Assembly (NCBI RefSeq): GCF_014202335.1
Contig: NZ_JACHGP010000017.1
Location: 110,678-174,677 of the forward strand
Direction of reading: 5' to 3'
Origin: Mycobacterium sp. AZCC_0083
GTDB lineage: Bacteria; Actinomycetota; Actinomycetes; Mycobacteriales; Mycobacteriaceae
Length of the DNA: 64,000 bases
Shown: one piece after another, positions 1 through 9,109 of the stretch
Layout of the letters: each line of letters starts with the position of its first letter
How positions within the stretch are numbered: position 1 is the stretch's first letter
The notes under the pieces: model-generated
What the model saw: only the letters and a program-made list of their open reading frames with translations
Told to the model about the DNA's origin: nothing
Database searches by the model: none
Made by a program: the position numbers and the translations under genes

Positions 1-1
1 G

Positions 2-3000
2 GGCACCGCGCTCTACGACGGCGTCGTCGGAGTCTGGTACGGCAAGGGGCCGGGACTGGACCGGGCGACGGATGCCATCCGGCACGCCAACATGTACGGC
101 GCCAACCCTCGCGGCGGAATGCTGCTCCTCGTCGGCGACGACCCGGCCTCCAAGTCCTCAACGGTGCCCGCCGTCAGCGAGCGGTCGCTGGCCGCCCTCG
201 GCATTCCCGTGCTCTTCCCGCGCAACGCCCGCGAGATCGTCACGATGGCCATGCACGGTGTGGCGATGTCACGGGCGTCGGGATGTGTCGTTGCGCTGAA
301 GATCGTCGCCGACGTGGCCGACGGTGCCTGGTCGGTCGACGGCAGCGTCGCCGACATCGACATCGAGGTCCCCCAAGTTCGTTGGGAGGGAAGGCCGTTC
401 GTCTACCGCCAGCGGCCGATGGCCGCGCCCACCGACAGCTTGGACGCCGAGGCCGACCTCTACGGTCCCCGCTGGGACGTCGTGCGCGCCTACGGGGCCG
501 CCAACGGACTCGACGTGATCGAGCTCGATCCACCTCACGCGAGCATCGGCATCGCGGCGACGGGGCCGACGTTCGACTCGGTGCGCCAGGCGCTGACGGA
601 TCTGGGTGCCGACGACATGGCACTGCACCGGGCGGGTATCAAGCTGCTGCGCATCGGCATGCCGACGCCGCTGGGGCCCGACGCGGTGCTGTCGTTCGCC
701 GAGGGTCTCGAGGAGATCCTCGTAGTCGAGGACAAGACCGCGTTCGTCGAGACCCAGGTGCGCGAAATCCTCTACGGTAGAACGGATGCGCCGCGGATCA
801 TCGGCAAGAAGGACGCGGCGGGAAGGTTGCTGATCCCGGTCGGCGGCGAACTCACGGCAGGACGGCTGCTTGCGCCCCTGCGCCGGGTGCTCCGCAGCCG
901 ACTCGAGCTCAAGAAGCCGCCGCCACCGGCGTTGACGCTGGAAGTCCTTACCGCCAAACGCGCCGCGTACTTCTGCAGTGGCTGCCCGCACAATCGCTCG
1001 ACCGCGATTCCCGAGGGATCCATCGCGGGTGGCGGGATTGGGTGCCACACCATGGTGACGATGTCGGGTAGGCAGGACAGTGCCGTCACCGGACTCACTC
1101 AGATGGGCGGCGAGGGCAGCCAGTGGATCGGGCAGGCCCCCTTCATCGACGTGCCCCACATGTTCCAGAACGTCGGCGACGGAACCTTCTTCCACTCAGG
1201 CCAACTCGCGGTGCAGGCCTGCGTCGCCGCAGGGGTCAACATCACCTACAAGCTGCTGTACAACGAAGTCGTCGCGATGACCGGCGCGCAGGACGCCGAG
1301 GGCGCGCTCACCGTCGCGAAGCTGACCCACAAGCTGACCGCCGAAGGCGTCAAGCAGATCATCATCTGCGCCGATGAACCCCACCGGCACGACAAGTGCG
1401 CACTCGCCAAGGGCACGGTCCTGTGGCACCGGGACCGCCTCGACGAGGCCCAGAAGAGGCTGCGCGACGTCAAGGGCGTGACCGTCCTGATCTACGACCA
1501 GCACTGCGCCGCCGACGCCCGCAGACAGCGCAAGCGTGGCACGCTGCCCACCCGCAACACCCGGGTGCTGATCAACGAAGCGGTGTGCGAAGGCTGCGGG
1601 GACTGCGGCGTCAAGTCCAACTGCCTTTCGGTGCAGCCCGTGGACACCGAGTTCGGCCGCAAGACGCGGATCGACCAGACCTCGTGTAACACCGACTACA
1701 GCTGCCTGGACGGCGACTGCCCGTCGTTCGTCACCGTCGAGGTCGTCCCCGGCAAGAAGGCGAGCCCGCGGCGCACCCCCGAGCCTCCCGTCCTGCCCGA
1801 TGTGGTCGTGGAGCCCGTGACGTCCACCCAGAACGTCTTCTTCGCCGGAATCGGTGGCACGGGAATCGTCACGGTGAACCAAGTTCTCGCCACCGCGGCG
1901 CTGCGTGCCGGTTACGAAGTGGAGAGCCTGGATCAGATCGGACTCAGCCAGAAGGCAGGGCCCGTGGTGTCGCACCTGCGATTCGCCGAAGCCAAGCTCG
2001 ATCCGTCCAACCGGCTCACCCCTGGCAGCGCGGACTGCATCCTGGCATTCGATCTGCTCGCTGCCGCTGACACCAAGAACCTCGGATACGGCGACCCGTC
2101 CAAGACCATCGCCATCGTGTCGACGAGCAAGACGCCGACCGGTGAGATGGTGTACGACAAGGCGGTCAGCTATCCCGAGACGCCCTACCTGCTCAACCGC
2201 CTCGGCCAGGTCTCGCACGACGTGCATTCCTTCGATGCGTTGGCCGCGGCCCACGAGCTGTTCGGCAACACCGCCGCAGCGAACTTCCTGCTCATCGGGG
2301 CCGCCTATCAGACTGGGGCGCTTCGACTTCCGGCAGAATCGATCGAAGAGGCCATCAGCATCAACGGCGTCGCCGTCAAGGCCAACGTCGCGGCCTTCCG
2401 CTGGGGACGACTCGCCATCGCCGATCCGGTGCGCTTCGACACCGCCGCCTCACCCGCATCCGACCGGCAGTCGCCTCCGCCGCCACCGGCACACGTCCTC
2501 GCCGGTACCACCTTCACCGGACGGGTCGGCGACCTCATCTCCCGGCGGGCAGCGGACCTGGTCCAGTTCCAAAGCGGACGGGTCGCCACGCGATACACCA
2601 CACTGCTGCAGCAGATCTGGACGGCCGAGCGCGCAGTGAGCGATCGCACCGACTTCAGCGAAGCGGCCGCCAAGGGCCTGTACAAGTTCACCGCCTACAA
2701 GGACGAGTACGAGGTCGCGCGATTACTCACCGATCCGGGATTCCTGTCCCAGGTGCAGGCAGAGATCCCGAACGGCGAGAACCTGACCTACAAGCTGCAT
2801 CCGCCCGCGCTGCGGGCCATGGGACGGAAGAAGAAGATCGGCCTCGGCCCGCGCAGCCATGTCTCTCTGCGGGTCCTCGCCAAGGGGAAACGACTGCGCG
2901 GTACCGTGTTCGACCCATTTGGCTACGCGCACGTGCGCAAGGTCGAGCGCGCCCTGTTGGCGGAGTACGAGAACATCGTGTCCCGGCTGGCTGCCGAACT

Positions 3001-3139
3001 CGACATCGCCAACTACGACCGTGCCGTCACGATCGCCGCCCTGCCCGATATGGTGCGCGGCTACGAGGACATCAAACTCGCCAGTGTCGAGGGCTACCAC
3101 GGCCGGCTACGGGAACTGGGAATCATTCCTTCGCAGTAG
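2..3139 (+). CDS. Indolepyruvate ferredoxin oxidoreductase, fused alpha/beta type, 5'-truncated
   Basis: The reading frame is open from base 2, so the N-terminus lies outside the window; about 1045 residues are visible. The enzyme family oxidatively decarboxylates arylpyruvates to aryl-acyl-CoA with thiamine diphosphate and Fe-S clusters, passing electrons to ferredoxin. A CSGCPHN motif opens the TPP-binding portion, a ferredoxin-like cysteine run (CEGCGDCG..NC) lies near visible residue 525, and the gamma/IorB-like domain begins at FFAGIGGTGIV near residue 613. A long C-terminal extension typical of the roughly 1150-residue fused form follows. It ends 40 bp from the convergent aminotransferase gene. 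A functional link with that transaminase is possible but not shown. Confidence 0.9.
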   Translation, partial: GTALYDGVVGVWYGKGPGLDRATDAIRHANMYGANPRGGMLLLVGDDPASKSSTVPAVSERSLAALGIPVLFPRNAREIVTMAMHGVAMSRASGCVVALKIVADVADGAWSVDGSVADIDIEVPQVRWEGRPFVYRQRPMAAPTDSLDAEADLYGPRWDVVRAYGAANGLDVIELDPPHASIGIAATGPTFDSVRQALTDLGADDMALHRAGIKLLRIGMPTPLGPDAVLSFAEGLEEILVVEDKTAFVETQVREILYGRTDAPRIIGKKDAAGRLLIPVGGELTAGRLLAPLRRVLRSRLELKKPPPPALTLEVLTAKRAAYFCSGCPHNRSTAIPEGSIAGGGIGCHTMVTMSGRQDSAVTGLTQMGGEGSQWIGQAPFIDVPHMFQNVGDGTFFHSGQLAVQACVAAGVNITYKLLYNEVVAMTGAQDAEGALTVAKLTHKLTAEGVKQIIICADEPHRHDKCALAKGTVLWHRDRLDEAQKRLRDVKGVTVLIYDQHCAADARRQRKRGTLPTRNTRVLINEAVCEGCGDCGVKSNCLSVQPVDTEFGRKTRIDQTSCNTDYSCLDGDCPSFVTVEVVPGKKASPRRTPEPPVLPDVVVEPVTSTQNVFFAGIGGTGIVTVNQVLATAALRAGYEVESLDQIGLSQKAGPVVSHLRFAEAKLDPSNRLTPGSADCILAFDLLAAADTKNLGYGDPSKTIAIVSTSKTPTGEMVYDKAVSYPETPYLLNRLGQVSHDVHSFDALAAAHELFGNTAAANFLLIGAAYQTGALRLPAESIEEAISINGVAVKANVAAFRWGRLAIADPVRFDTAASPASDRQSPPPPPAHVLAGTTFTGRVGDLISRRAADLVQFQSGRVATRYTTLLQQIWTAERAVSDRTDFSEAAAKGLYKFTAYKDEYEVARLLTDPGFLSQVQAEIPNGENLTYKLHPPALRAMGRKKKIGLGPRSHVSLRVLAKGKRLRGTVFDPFGYAHVRKVERALLAEYENIVSRLAAELDIANYDRAVTIAALPDMVRGYEDIKLASVEGYHGRLRELGIIPSQ

Positions 3140-3179
3140 GTGGCGATTCACATCTCGTGCGACGAAACGCGTGGCTGGA

Positions 3180-4358
3180 TCAGCGGGGTGTCCAGACGGC
3201 GAGCGCGCGGCAAGCGGCGCTGACGACGGCAGCGCTCGGGGCGTAGGTCAATCGGATGTGATCGGCGTATTCCGGACCGAATGCTTCACCCGGAACTACC
3301 GCGATCCCGGCAACATCGAGGAGGGACTCGGCAACCTTGGTGCCGCTCAAACCGGTCGCCGAGACGTCTGCCCACACGTACAGCGCACCTTCCGGCACGG
3401 ACGGCTGGAACCCAGCGACCGTTTCCAACGCGGAGCACAGCTCGTCGCGTCGTCGGCCGTATTCGTGGACCATTGCGCCGATCTCGTCTTGGACTCCGCT
3501 GTCGCTCAGCGCGACGATCGACGCGCGCTGTACGAACGCGGGCGCACAACCCACACTGTTCTGGATGAACCCGTCGAGAGCCTCTTGGGCCGACTCCGGG
3601 GCTGCGATGTAGCCGATGCGCCAACCGGGCATCGCGTGCGACTTCGAAAGACCGCCGATGGTGAACGTGCGGTCGGCGAGTTCTTGGTGCGCAGCGGGAG
3701 CACGATGCTGCACCCCATCGAATCGGATCTGCGCGTAGATTTCGTCCGAGACCACCCAGCAACTACTCCGTCGGCATGCCTCAGTGACGGCTGTGATCTC
3801 CCCCTCGTCCAGCACGCGTCCAGTTGGGTTGCCCGGCGTGTTCAACACAATGGCCCGGGTCCTGTCGCTCATCGCTGCGAGAAGCTCGGTGCTGTCGAAG
3901 CGGTACCCCGTGGCGGCCCCGGGCAGGACGCGGCGCACGGTCGCGGACAGCAATGTGATCATCGGTTCGTAGCTGACCCAGTGAGGTCCGACCACCACCA
4001 CTTCGTCACCCGGCTCCAGGATCGCCGCCAGGCTCGCGTAGACGCCGTACTTCGCCGACGGCACCACGTAAACCCTGGAGCTGGGGACATCGACACCATG
4101 GTCCCGCCTGAGTGCCTCCGCGGCCGCCCCACGCGCTTCGGGCAACCCGGCGCTCGGCGTGTAGCGGGTGTACCCGTCTCGGAGTGCCTGCTCGGCTGCT
4201 TCGACGATCCGAGTGGGTGTAGCGAAACTCGGTTCGCCGGTTGCGAGGTCGAGGATGGTCTCACCGGCGGCACGCAATACGGCCACGCGCCGCGCGATTT
4301 CATAGGTCGCCGATTTCGGCACCGGACGGGCGGTCGGCGGGGCTTGCAGAATTGTCAC
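3180..4358 (-). CDS. Class I/II PLP-dependent aminotransferase
   Basis: A 392-residue fold-type I aminotransferase of the aspartate/aromatic group. Visible motifs are NTPGNPTG in the central substrate/PLP loop and SKSHAMPGWRIGY, whose lysine should form the Schiff base with PLP. I chose the GTG at 4358: it overlaps the stop of the upstream hydrolase (GTGA) and has AAGGAG at a good distance, whereas the ATG at 4430 would overlap that gene by about 75 bp. It is the last gene of a leftward operon that starts with the RpiR regulator. The order regulator, isochorismatase-like, FAH-like, aminotransferase suggests catabolism of a nitrogenous compound; the substrate is not identifiable from sequence. 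Confidence 0.9.
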   Translation of the reverse strand: MTILQAPPTARPVPKSATYEIARRVAVLRAAGETILDLATGEPSFATPTRIVEAAEQALRDGYTRYTPSAGLPEARGAAAEALRRDHGVDVPSSRVYVVPSAKYGVYASLAAILEPGDEVVVVGPHWVSYEPMITLLSATVRRVLPGAATGYRFDSTELLAAMSDRTRAIVLNTPGNPTGRVLDEGEITAVTEACRRSSCWVVSDEIYAQIRFDGVQHRAPAAHQELADRTFTIGGLSKSHAMPGWRIGYIAAPESAQEALDGFIQNSVGCAPAFVQRASIVALSDSGVQDEIGAMVHEYGRRRDELCSALETVAGFQPSVPEGALYVWADVSATGLSGTKVAESLLDVAGIAVVPGEAFGPEYADHIRLTYAPSAAVVSAACRALAVWTPR

Positions 4359-5218
4359 GCCAGTGCTCCTTGAGGTTGCTTGCGCAATCGGACTGTGTTC
4401 TGGATCGAGCCGATCTGTGTGATCGAGCATTCGACAACGTCGCCGTTCTGGAGGAAGTCGACCGCCGAATCGCCGGCTGCCGTGCCCGCGGGACTGCCCG
4501 TGAGCACGACGTCACCGGCCGCCAGTGGCGCGGCACGCTCAATCGCGGCGATCAATTCCACTGCCGAGTGCACCATTTCGTCTAGGGAGGCGTGCTGTCT
4601 TAGCACGCCATTGACGGATGACCTCATCACCAGTTGTCCGAGCTCGGGCAATTCGTCGGCGGTCGTGATGTACGGACCGATCGGGCACGAGCGTCGCGCC
4701 GACTTCGCACACGTGACGGTCGGGTCCGTCTGTTGCAGCGCGCGCAGGGTCAGATCGTTCGCGACCGCATAGCCGAAGACGGATGAAGGGTTGGCCACGG
4801 ATGCGGACGGTCGACAATCCACCACGACGGCGAGCTCGACTTCGTAATCGCAATGCTGGTCGGGCGTCGAGGTGATCATGAGGGTATCGCCGCTCGCAGC
4901 CAGCGTGCTCGGTGAACGTTCGAACAGGTGAGGGATCGGTGACGCGGACATCCCGACCTCGGCCGCGTGTGCAGCGAAGTTCGCGCCCGCTCCCACGATC
5001 CGTTGGTTGGGCGTGATCGGGCAGTGCAACGCGTCGGCGCGTACCAACTCGCCCGCCGGCTGTGGGTAGCCCCATGATTCCCAGAGCCGCGCTATCGCGA
5101 TGGCCGTGCCCGTGTCCGCTGGGTCGACGCCTAGACACGGCATCGGCAGCCACTGCTCAGAATCCATGGAGACGGCGAACCCGATCCAACTTCCGCTCGA
5201 GATCCGGCCGAGCCTCAT
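4355..5218 (-). CDS. Fumarylacetoacetate hydrolase (FAH) family protein
   Basis: A 287-residue protein of the FAH superfamily, which contains metal-dependent hydrolases, decarboxylases and hydratases acting on beta-diketo or hydroxymuconate-type acids. The core shows DYEVELAVVVD (metal-ligand acids), GYAVANDLTLRALQ and LTGSPAG, matching the family's usual EYE.EL, GY..ANDVT and LTGTPAG blocks with small changes. The ATG at 5218 overlaps the stop of the upstream isochorismatase-like gene (ATGA), so translational coupling is likely; the upstream ATG at 5242 would add eight residues inside that gene. The 3' end overlaps the aminotransferase start. The precise reaction cannot be told from the motifs. 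Confidence 0.87.
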   Translation of the reverse strand: MRLGRISSGSWIGFAVSMDSEQWLPMPCLGVDPADTGTAIAIARLWESWGYPQPAGELVRADALHCPITPNQRIVGAGANFAAHAAEVGMSASPIPHLFERSPSTLAASGDTLMITSTPDQHCDYEVELAVVVDCRPSASVANPSSVFGYAVANDLTLRALQQTDPTVTCAKSARRSCPIGPYITTADELPELGQLVMRSSVNGVLRQHASLDEMVHSAVELIAAIERAAPLAAGDVVLTGSPAGTAAGDSAVDFLQNGDVVECSITQIGSIQNTVRLRKQPQGALA

Positions 5219-5904
5219 TGCGCGGCTCCAGCCTGCGCCCACGCCTCACCGATTTCCGCGGCTGTCGCATGATCGCAGCGGTATGCCGTGAGCACGTGCA
5301 TCGCGGCCTCGTGCAACGACCGGTCGTCGCTGGCGACACCATCGCGGACCAACGTGACGTAATAGTCGCGCGACACGGCATCCCTGATTGTCGAGTCCAC
5401 ACACCCCTCAGTCGTACAGCCGGTCACGACGATCGACTCGATACCGTTGCTGCGCAACAGCATGTCGAGGTCTGTGCCGGCGAAACCGCTTGAGCGTCGC
5501 TTGTCGACGACGGCGTCGCCGTCGCGGTAGCCGAGGCCATCCAGGAACTCGTGTCCCCAGGTGCCCGGCTTGGCGAAGTCGAACTCCGGCTGTTCGGATC
5601 GTCCGTAGGTGTTCTTCATTCGCAGTTCGAACCGCAACTGCGCCGGGGACTGGAAGAGTTCGGTCTGTGTACTGGTCACGCGAACCCAGATGATCAGTAC
5701 CCCGGCCGCGCGCGCCGCGTCGACAAGCGACGCGATGGTCGGAACGATCGGTGGATATGCGCTGATGTCGGCTCCGGCAGCGGCAAAGGCGCCGTCAGCG
5801 TGGCACAAGTCGTTCTGCATGTCGATGACGACCAGCGCGGTCGTGCCCCGCTCGACCAGTTCGTCCAAGGTCTCACGCACCTGCGCGCGTCGGATGGTTA
5901 GCAC
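5215..5904 (-). CDS. Isochorismatase-family cysteine hydrolase
   Basis: A 229-residue Rossmann-like hydrolase with the complete family triad: Asp in VVIDMQND, Lys in VVDKRRSSGF, and the nucleophilic Cys in VTGCTTEGCVDST. Family members hydrolyse amides, carbamates or enol ethers (nicotinamidase, N-carbamoylsarcosine amidase, ureidoacrylate hydrolase). With a FAH-type hydrolase, an aminotransferase and a PuuE-like deacetylase nearby, an amidohydrolase step on a nitrogenous ring compound is plausible (inference). It sits 8 bp downstream of the RpiR regulator and overlaps the FAH gene by 4 bp, so the three enzymes are probably co-translated. Confidence 0.9.
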   Translation of the reverse strand: MLTIRRAQVRETLDELVERGTTALVVIDMQNDLCHADGAFAAAGADISAYPPIVPTIASLVDAARAAGVLIIWVRVTSTQTELFQSPAQLRFELRMKNTYGRSEQPEFDFAKPGTWGHEFLDGLGYRDGDAVVDKRRSSGFAGTDLDMLLRSNGIESIVVTGCTTEGCVDSTIRDAVSRDYYVTLVRDGVASDDRSLHEAAMHVLTAYRCDHATAAEIGEAWAQAGAAQ

Positions 5905-5912
5905 GGTGTCTC

Positions 5913-6986
5913 CTAGGTGATCTGGGTGTCGCTAAACACCGAGTCGATGCGCTTCAGGGCTGATAGGGAACGGTCGGGATTGCTGTGTATTACCGCGGTG
6001 ACGATGGCGTTGATCAGCGCAACGGTCGCGGTCAGCGAGTTGCTGAGCTCCGCCGAGTCGGTTGGCACTCGCAGCACTTGTTGGGATGCCCGGGCGACGC
6101 CTGATTCTGAGCTGTCAGTGATGGCCGCCGTTTGGACGTCGGCGGCGGCGGCGCGGATGAGCAGTCGCTCGCTCGATGCGATGTAGCGCCAGAACGAGAT
6201 GCCGATGACTAGATCGTCGGTTCCCAGATCGGCGATGTGGATCGCCGTCTCGATCTCGGTGGTCGGCGCGATCGCGTCGACTCCTGCAAGGCGAAGGAGG
6301 TGAGCAGCCAGTGATGCCGCGTGCGAAGAGAGTCCAGACGCCACGATCACCGTGCGGCGTGCAGCTGTGATCGTCTCGGCCAGTTCGGCGATCTTTGCCG
6401 CACTGTTCCACTCCGCAGCAAGCGCGATGTTGGCGCTGTCGCGGCTGAACACGCCGGGCACAGCGTCCTCTTCGGTCTGCCCGGCGGCCAAGGTTCTGGA
6501 GATCTTCTCTGCGGCAGTGCGGAATCGCGTGTAGTCGTCACGCAGTTGGGATTTGAGCCCGGCGAAGCCGTCGTATTCGAGCTCGTTGCAGAGCCGGACG
6601 ACCGTGGCGCCGTCGACGCCGGCTTCTTGAGCAAGGGACTCGACGGTGCGCAACATCAGGGCAGCGGGGTCGGTGAGCATGATCTGGGCGAGTACGCGTC
6701 GCTTCGGTGTCAGGAACGGCATCCGATCGCGTAGGCGAGCCTCGAAGTCGGCCGTCGCGGAGCTTTCGGGCAGAACAGCGGAGCTTTCGGGCAGAACAGC
6801 GGAGCTTTCGGCCAGAACAGCGGAGCTTTCGGCAGGAGCGGGGGACTGCTTCGTCTGTGCTTTCGAGTCGCGCTTCCTCTGCGCTGTTGCAGCGGTTGCC
6901 GATTGGCGCCTGGCCTTCGGTTTCGTCTCTTTGGGCGAACCTCTTTGCGGCTCGGGTTTGTTCGTCGAACGTGCAACCCTCGCCAT
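5913..6986 (-). CDS. MurR/RpiR-family transcriptional regulator (HTH_6 + SIS)
   Basis: A 357-residue regulator starting at the ATG at 6986, which has GGAG 6-7 bases upstream; the earlier ATG at 7091 lacks such a site. Residues 1-85 are basic and low-complexity (KPKARRQ-type stretches, then ESSAVLP repeats). The RpiR helix-turn-helix follows (VESLAQEAGVDGATVVRLCNELEYDGF), then a SIS domain (VIVASGLSSHAASLAAHLLRLAG and later). SIS domains normally sense phosphosugars. It is the first gene of the leftward operon and is divergent from the APC permease; the intervening region carries four similar 16-bp sites, the likely operators. The long basic N-terminal tail is unusual for the family. Confidence 0.9.
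   Translation of the reverse strand: MARVARSTNKPEPQRGSPKETKPKARRQSATAATAQRKRDSKAQTKQSPAPAESSAVLAESSAVLPESSAVLPESSATADFEARLRDRMPFLTPKRRVLAQIMLTDPAALMLRTVESLAQEAGVDGATVVRLCNELEYDGFAGLKSQLRDDYTRFRTAAEKISRTLAAGQTEEDAVPGVFSRDSANIALAAEWNSAAKIAELAETITAARRTVIVASGLSSHAASLAAHLLRLAGVDAIAPTTEIETAIHIADLGTDDLVIGISFWRYIASSERLLIRAAAADVQTAAITDSSESGVARASQQVLRVPTDSAELSNSLTATVALINAIVTAVIHSNPDRSLSALKRIDSVFSDTQIT
6760..6835. repeat. 21-bp in-frame tandem repeat within the RpiR gene
   Basis: Three full copies of a 21-bp unit (6760-6780, 6781-6801, 6802-6822; the third has one substitution) and a partial fourth encode heptads of the form ESSAVLP on the minus strand. The repeat lies between the basic tail and the HTH domain. 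The near-identity of the units points to recent slippage expansion; copy number probably varies between strains. Confidence 0.85.
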
Positions 6987-7232
6987 CAGGACTCCTTCAC
7001 GGATCGGTGGTGTACAGCGACATTCGAATACTCGAGCGGAACAGCGCTTCCCCTGCTGCTCCGGGCCACGGGGTTGGGTGGTCGACGACACCGACAGCCT
7101 CCATGACGGGCGCCGTGCCTCTGCGGGCTTGGCTTCCCTTCGTGGAATGCCGCGTGCGCGCCCATCGCCGCCCTTCCGCTGGATGTTTGCGCAATCTGAC
7201 GTGGGTTCACGCTAGCCGAGTTCCTGAGCTGT

Positions 7233-7371
7233 TGCAATCTGTGCTGCACGATCGCCCATGGTGTGCAACATTCTATGCATGACCGTAGTTCGACCGGCCG
7301 CGAGGATCCTGCGAAGACTAAGTCATGCAACATTCAGTGCAGCTGGCGCCGTCAATGCAACAGAATCAGCA
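7233..7371. promoter_or_regulatory. Array of four TGCA-N8-TGCA operator-like sites
   Basis: Four 16-bp sites lie between the divergent RpiR gene and APC permease: 7233-7248 (TGCA ATCTGTGC TGCA), 7264-7279 (TGCA ACATTCTA TGCA), 7326-7341 (TGCA ACATTCAG TGCA) and 7356-7371 (TGCA ACAGAATC AGCA, one mismatch). Centre-to-centre distances are about 31, 62 and 30 bp, close to whole helical turns, so the sites face the same side of the helix. I infer binding by the adjacent RpiR regulator. The rest of the gap (6987-7232, 7372-7577) shows no gene or other clear signal. Confidence 0.6.
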
Positions 7372-7577
7372 ATTGGTTTCGATCGTGGTTTAGGTTATCC
7401 AACAAAGGATTTGGTAACCGAAAGCCTCGATTCGCTCCACCCTCGGGTTGACAGCCGATCCCCCCGAGGCTCTAATTCCACATATTCGCTCCAGCGCCAT
7501 ACCACACAACGACCTGCGATAGTCCGCTGTGTGGTGCGTCTTGGAGACCGGATCTACTGGCGAGAGGCTAGAGACAG

Positions 7578-9098
7578 ATGGCCAATACAGTCCCCACATC
7601 ATCGAGTGCATCAGGCGAAGGACCGAAGCTTGAACGGGGGATTCTGACAACCCGGAACTGCGTGGCGCTGTCTGCTGCCGCGATGGCGCCTGTGCTCGCA
7701 GTCGTGCTGAACGCGCCTGCGGCCGGAGCCAACGCAGGCGCGGCCCTGCCCGTCGCGTTCCTGCTGGCGTTCGTTGCCGCGTTGTTCGTGTCCAACACCG
7801 TCATCGAGTTCACGAAGAAGCTTCCTTCCTCGGGCTCCTTCTACACGTTCTGTACCAAATCGATCGGTAGCCTCGCAGGGTTTCTCACCGGGTGGATCTA
7901 CGCCGCGGCGTTCGTCGCGTTGACGATCGGGCTCTTCACCGCGAACGGTGCCTTCATGCATACCTACCTGCAGTCGACCTTCGGTTGGGACGTCCCGTGG
8001 TGGCTCCTCGGGATCATCCTGGTAGGACTGGCGATGATCCTGTCGGTGCGGAGCATCAGGACATCGGTGCGGCTGGACCTCATCCTGCTCGCAGCGGAGA
8101 TGTTCGTCTTCGCCTTGCTGGCGCTCATCGCCATCATCCGTGCGGGCAGCGGCAACAGCCTCTCGTACTTCAACCCGACTTCCGGCCCGAACGGTCTTTC
8201 CGGGGTGGGCCTGGGTGTCGTCTTCGGACTCTTGTCTTACATCGGCTTCGAGGCCGCAGCAACATTGGGTGAGGAGACCGCCAACCCCAAACGCAATGTG
8301 CCGCTGGCCATCCGAGCTGCGCTCATCGGAGTCGGCGTGTTCTTCGTCTTCGTACTGTACGGACTGGCGGCCGGCTTCCATCTGAACACCGCCGAGGGAC
8401 TGACGAACTTCCTTGCCAGCCCTGCCCAGTTCACCTCCCTGGCCGAGCAGAACGCCCCATGGCTCACGCAGCCCGTGGAGTTCGCCGCGGTTGCCGGCTT
8501 GTTCTCGTGCATGCTCGCAGTGCTCAACACGACAGTTCGGGTCATGTACGCGATGGCAAGTGAGCGGGTACTCCCGCCCGTGCTCTCGCGAATCCATCCG
8601 AAGTTCCGCTCGCCGTTCATCTCGATCTACGTGCTGGTCGGCTTCTCGGTCATCGTCGGCATCGCGCTGTCGCTATGGGTGGGTTCCGGCCTGACCGACG
8701 TCTACGGATTCACCGGCTCGATCGGCACCATCGGTGTCATCCTTGTCTACGCGATGGCCAACGTCGGCCTCATCAGATTCTATTGGGGGGAAGCCGATTT
8801 CAACGCCTGGCGGCACTTGGTTGCGCCGGTGATCGGCACCGCCGTGTTGCTCTATCCCTTGTGGTCGACGGTGAAGCCTGGCCAAGACTTCCCGTACAAC
8901 CACGTCAGCCAGATCGTTCTCGTCTGGCTCCTGATCGGGCTGGCCGTCTACTACTACATCAAGCGCACGGCGCCCGAGAAGCTTGCCGCGATGGGCGCAA
9001 CGATGGCCACAGACGACATCGACTTCGCAGAGGGGAAGTCGCCAAGCCTGTCGCCGGACGGCCTGCCCGACGTGGATCCCGCGCTCGAGAAGCCCTGA
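7578..9098 (+). CDS. APC-family amino acid/amine permease
   Basis: A 506-residue integral membrane protein with about twelve hydrophobic segments, typical length for APC-superfamily transporters. It has the helix-1 region (CVALSAAAMAPVLAVVLNAPAAGANAG) and the glutamate-containing helix-6 signature GLLSYIGFEAAATLGEETANPKRNVP that is diagnostic of the family. It starts the rightward operon APC, SDR, SDR, deacetylase, downstream of the four putative RpiR sites, and probably imports the substrate of the locus. An amino-compound permease under a SIS-domain regulator is a slightly unusual pairing. The start follows a weak purine-rich stretch (GAGACAG). Confidence 0.92.
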   Translation: MANTVPTSSSASGEGPKLERGILTTRNCVALSAAAMAPVLAVVLNAPAAGANAGAALPVAFLLAFVAALFVSNTVIEFTKKLPSSGSFYTFCTKSIGSLAGFLTGWIYAAAFVALTIGLFTANGAFMHTYLQSTFGWDVPWWLLGIILVGLAMILSVRSIRTSVRLDLILLAAEMFVFALLALIAIIRAGSGNSLSYFNPTSGPNGLSGVGLGVVFGLLSYIGFEAAATLGEETANPKRNVPLAIRAALIGVGVFFVFVLYGLAAGFHLNTAEGLTNFLASPAQFTSLAEQNAPWLTQPVEFAAVAGLFSCMLAVLNTTVRVMYAMASERVLPPVLSRIHPKFRSPFISIYVLVGFSVIVGIALSLWVGSGLTDVYGFTGSIGTIGVILVYAMANVGLIRFYWGEADFNAWRHLVAPVIGTAVLLYPLWSTVKPGQDFPYNHVSQIVLVWLLIGLAVYYYIKRTAPEKLAAMGATMATDDIDFAEGKSPSLSPDGLPDVDPALEKP

Positions 9099-9109
9099 CA
9101 GAGGACACC

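Noticed and set aside
2859..4373. Long plus-strand open frame of 504 codons
   Set aside because: It runs antisense to the aminotransferase, has arginine/serine-rich composition without domain motifs, and overlaps the real indolepyruvate oxidoreductase end in another frame.
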